A stretch of DNA of 32,002 bases from contig CAJTMX010000043.1 of assembly GCA_910577235.1 (NCBI GenBank), positions 1-32,002 on the forward strand, given 5' to 3'. Under the pieces are notes generated by a model that was not told the origin of the DNA, did no database searches, and saw nothing but the letters and a program-made list of their open reading frames with translations. Below are positions 30,933 to 32,002 of this stretch, in pieces. This stretch comes from an uncultured Acetatifactor sp. GTDB taxonomy: Bacteria; Bacillota; Clostridia; Lachnospirales; Lachnospiraceae. A program made the translations under genes and the position numbers. The first letter of the stretch is position 1. Each line of letters begins with the position of its first letter.

Positions 30933-31361
30933 ATGAAAACATTTATGGCTAGTCCAGCTACTATCGATAGAAAATGGTATGTAGTAGACGCTACAGATCA
31001 GACCCTGGGCCGTCTGGCCTCTGAGGTTGCCAAGGTACTCAGAGGAAAGAACAAGGCGATCTTTACTCCCCATATGGATTGCGGCGATTATGTGATCGTG
31101 ATCAATGCGGAGAAGATCAAGGTTACAGGCAAGAAACTGGATCAGAAAGTTTATCGTCATCATTCCGAGTATGTAGGCGGTATGAAGGAGACAACCCTGA
31201 GAGAGAAGATGGCCAAGAAACCTGAGCAGGTGATCGAGATGGCTGTCAAGGGTATGCTGCCTAAGGGACCTTTAGGAAGACAGATGTACACCAAGCTGCA
31301 TGTATACGCAGGACCTGAGCACGGTCATGCCGCTCAGAAACCTGAAGTGCTGACATTCTAA
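30933..31361 (+). CDS. rplM: 50S ribosomal protein L13
   Basis: L13 of 142 residues, with KWYVVDATDQTLGRLASEVA and the GMLPKGPLGRQMYTKLHVYAG segment. It is an early 50S assembly protein. ATG 30933 follows GGAGGTAAC. It is co-transcribed with rpsI from the consensus promoter. Confidence 0.97.
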   Translation: MKTFMASPATIDRKWYVVDATDQTLGRLASEVAKVLRGKNKAIFTPHMDCGDYVIVINAEKIKVTGKKLDQKVYRHHSEYVGGMKETTLREKMAKKPEQVIEMAVKGMLPKGPLGRQMYTKLHVYAGPEHGHAAQKPEVLTF

Positions 31362-31383
31362 GGGACAGGAGGGAGAATAGATC

Positions 31384-31779
31384 ATGGCTAAGACAGCAAA
31401 ATACTACGGAACCGGTAGAAGAAAAAAGTCCATCGCAAGAGTATATCTTGTACCCGGTAAGGGCGATGTGACTATCAATAAGAGAAACATGGACGATTAC
31501 TTTGGCCTGGAGACATTGAAGGTTATCGTGCGTCAGCCTCTGGTAGCTACAGAAACCGCTGACAAGTTCGATATTATCGTCAATGTAAAGGGCGGCGGAT
31601 ACACCGGCCAGGCCGGCGCTATCAGACACGGCGTAGCGAGAGCTCTGCTGCAGGCAGACGCGGATTACAGACCTACGCTGAAAAAGGCAGGCTATCTGAC
31701 AAGAGATCCCCGTATGAAGGAGAGAAAGAAGTATGGTCTGAAGGCTGCGAGACGCGCGCCTCAGTTCAGCAAGAGATAA
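31384..31779 (+). CDS. rpsI: 30S ribosomal protein S9
   Basis: S9 of 131 residues, with YYGTGRRKKSIARVYL and the C-terminal KKYGLKAARRAPQFSKR tail that contacts P-site tRNA. It is 22 bases after rplM. The 3' end of rpsI is a known insertion site for integrative elements in some Gram-positive bacteria; here the gene end is intact. Confidence 0.97.
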   Translation: MAKTAKYYGTGRRKKSIARVYLVPGKGDVTINKRNMDDYFGLETLKVIVRQPLVATETADKFDIIVNVKGGGYTGQAGAIRHGVARALLQADADYRPTLKKAGYLTRDPRMKERKKYGLKAARRAPQFSKR

Positions 31780-31811
31780 GCAGATATCCGCGATCGCGAA
31801 AATGTGTGGAA

Positions 31812-31845
31812 ACCCACAGACAGATATTGTCTGTGGGTATTTTTT
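31812..31845 (+). terminator. intrinsic terminator after rpsI
   Basis: ACCCACAGACA (31812-31822) pairs perfectly with TGTCTGTGGGT (31828-31838) around a five-base loop, followed by ATTTTTT. The remaining 157 bases to the window end show no gene that I can identify. Confidence 0.9.
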
Positions 31846-32002
31846 ATGGAACAGTCTGTGAACATTCATCTATTCTGTTGATATATGCAAGAAAATGTCA
31901 ATTCGGCTCAAAAATTAGTTGATAATATGGAAAATACGAATTATAATCTCAAACTTCCCACACCGATTTCGGGAATAAAGCCTTGATAAATGCCGGTTGG
32001 GA

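Overview
The window is a chromosomal housekeeping segment of a Firmicute, most probably a Lachnospiraceae (Clostridium cluster XIVa) bacterium. The evidence is gene order and protein features: a continuous S10-spc-alpha ribosomal cluster that continues through secY-adk-map-KOW-infA-rpmJ-rpsM, zinc-type S14 and L36, adenylate kinase with a four-cysteine lid, an L17 with a roughly 70-residue insertion, and ecfA1-ecfA2-ecfT-truA-rplM-rpsI downstream. Strong AGGAGG-type ribosome binding sites and a mid-range base composition agree with this. The species cannot be named from the sequence.

Layout. (1) 1-4.3 kb is an accessory region: a FIST-domain sensor-like gene, three identical 103-bp hairpin repeats, a soluble methyl-accepting-type signalling protein, a Q/Y/G/S-rich two-helix membrane protein, and a convergent SAM-dependent methyltransferase on the minus strand. 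(2) 4.5-16.2 kb is the S10-spc operon: a consensus promoter and a leader of about 290 nt, then rpsJ to secY, closed by a terminator. (3) 16.2-18.4 kb carries adk-map-KOW protein-infA, with new promoters upstream. (4) 18.4-22.74 kb is the alpha-type unit rpmJ-rpsM-rpsK-rpsD-rpoA-rplQ with its own extended -10 promoter and a terminator. (5) 22.7-26.9 kb looks like an accessory insertion: two adjacent MITE-like inverted-repeat elements, a double zinc-ribbon membrane protein, a TPM-domain protein, a remnant of a third gene, and a convergent M15 peptidase. (6) 27-31.85 kb holds the ECF vitamin-transporter energising module, truA, then rplM-rpsI with a perfect consensus promoter and a terminator.

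The ribosomal, translation-factor, RNA polymerase, SecY, adenylate kinase and methionine aminopeptidase genes form the usual growth-linked block for making, exporting and processing proteins. EcfA1, EcfA2 and EcfT form the energy-coupling module that membrane substrate-binding S components (not in this window) dock with. The FIST and MCP-like pair suggests a small-molecule sensing input to a cytoplasmic chemotaxis-type array.

The most unusual theme is repetition. Nearly every oversized spacer inside the ribosomal cluster (rpsJ-rplC, rplW-rplB, rpsH-rplF, rpmJ-rpsM, rpsK-rpsD, rpoA-rplQ) contains its own short duplicated, hairpin-forming segment, and several protein genes carry in-frame tandem repeats. 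The clearest coding example is an acidic eight-residue repeat, 11 units long, appended to the C terminus of EcfA1. No CRISPR array, tRNA, rRNA or intact transposase was seen.
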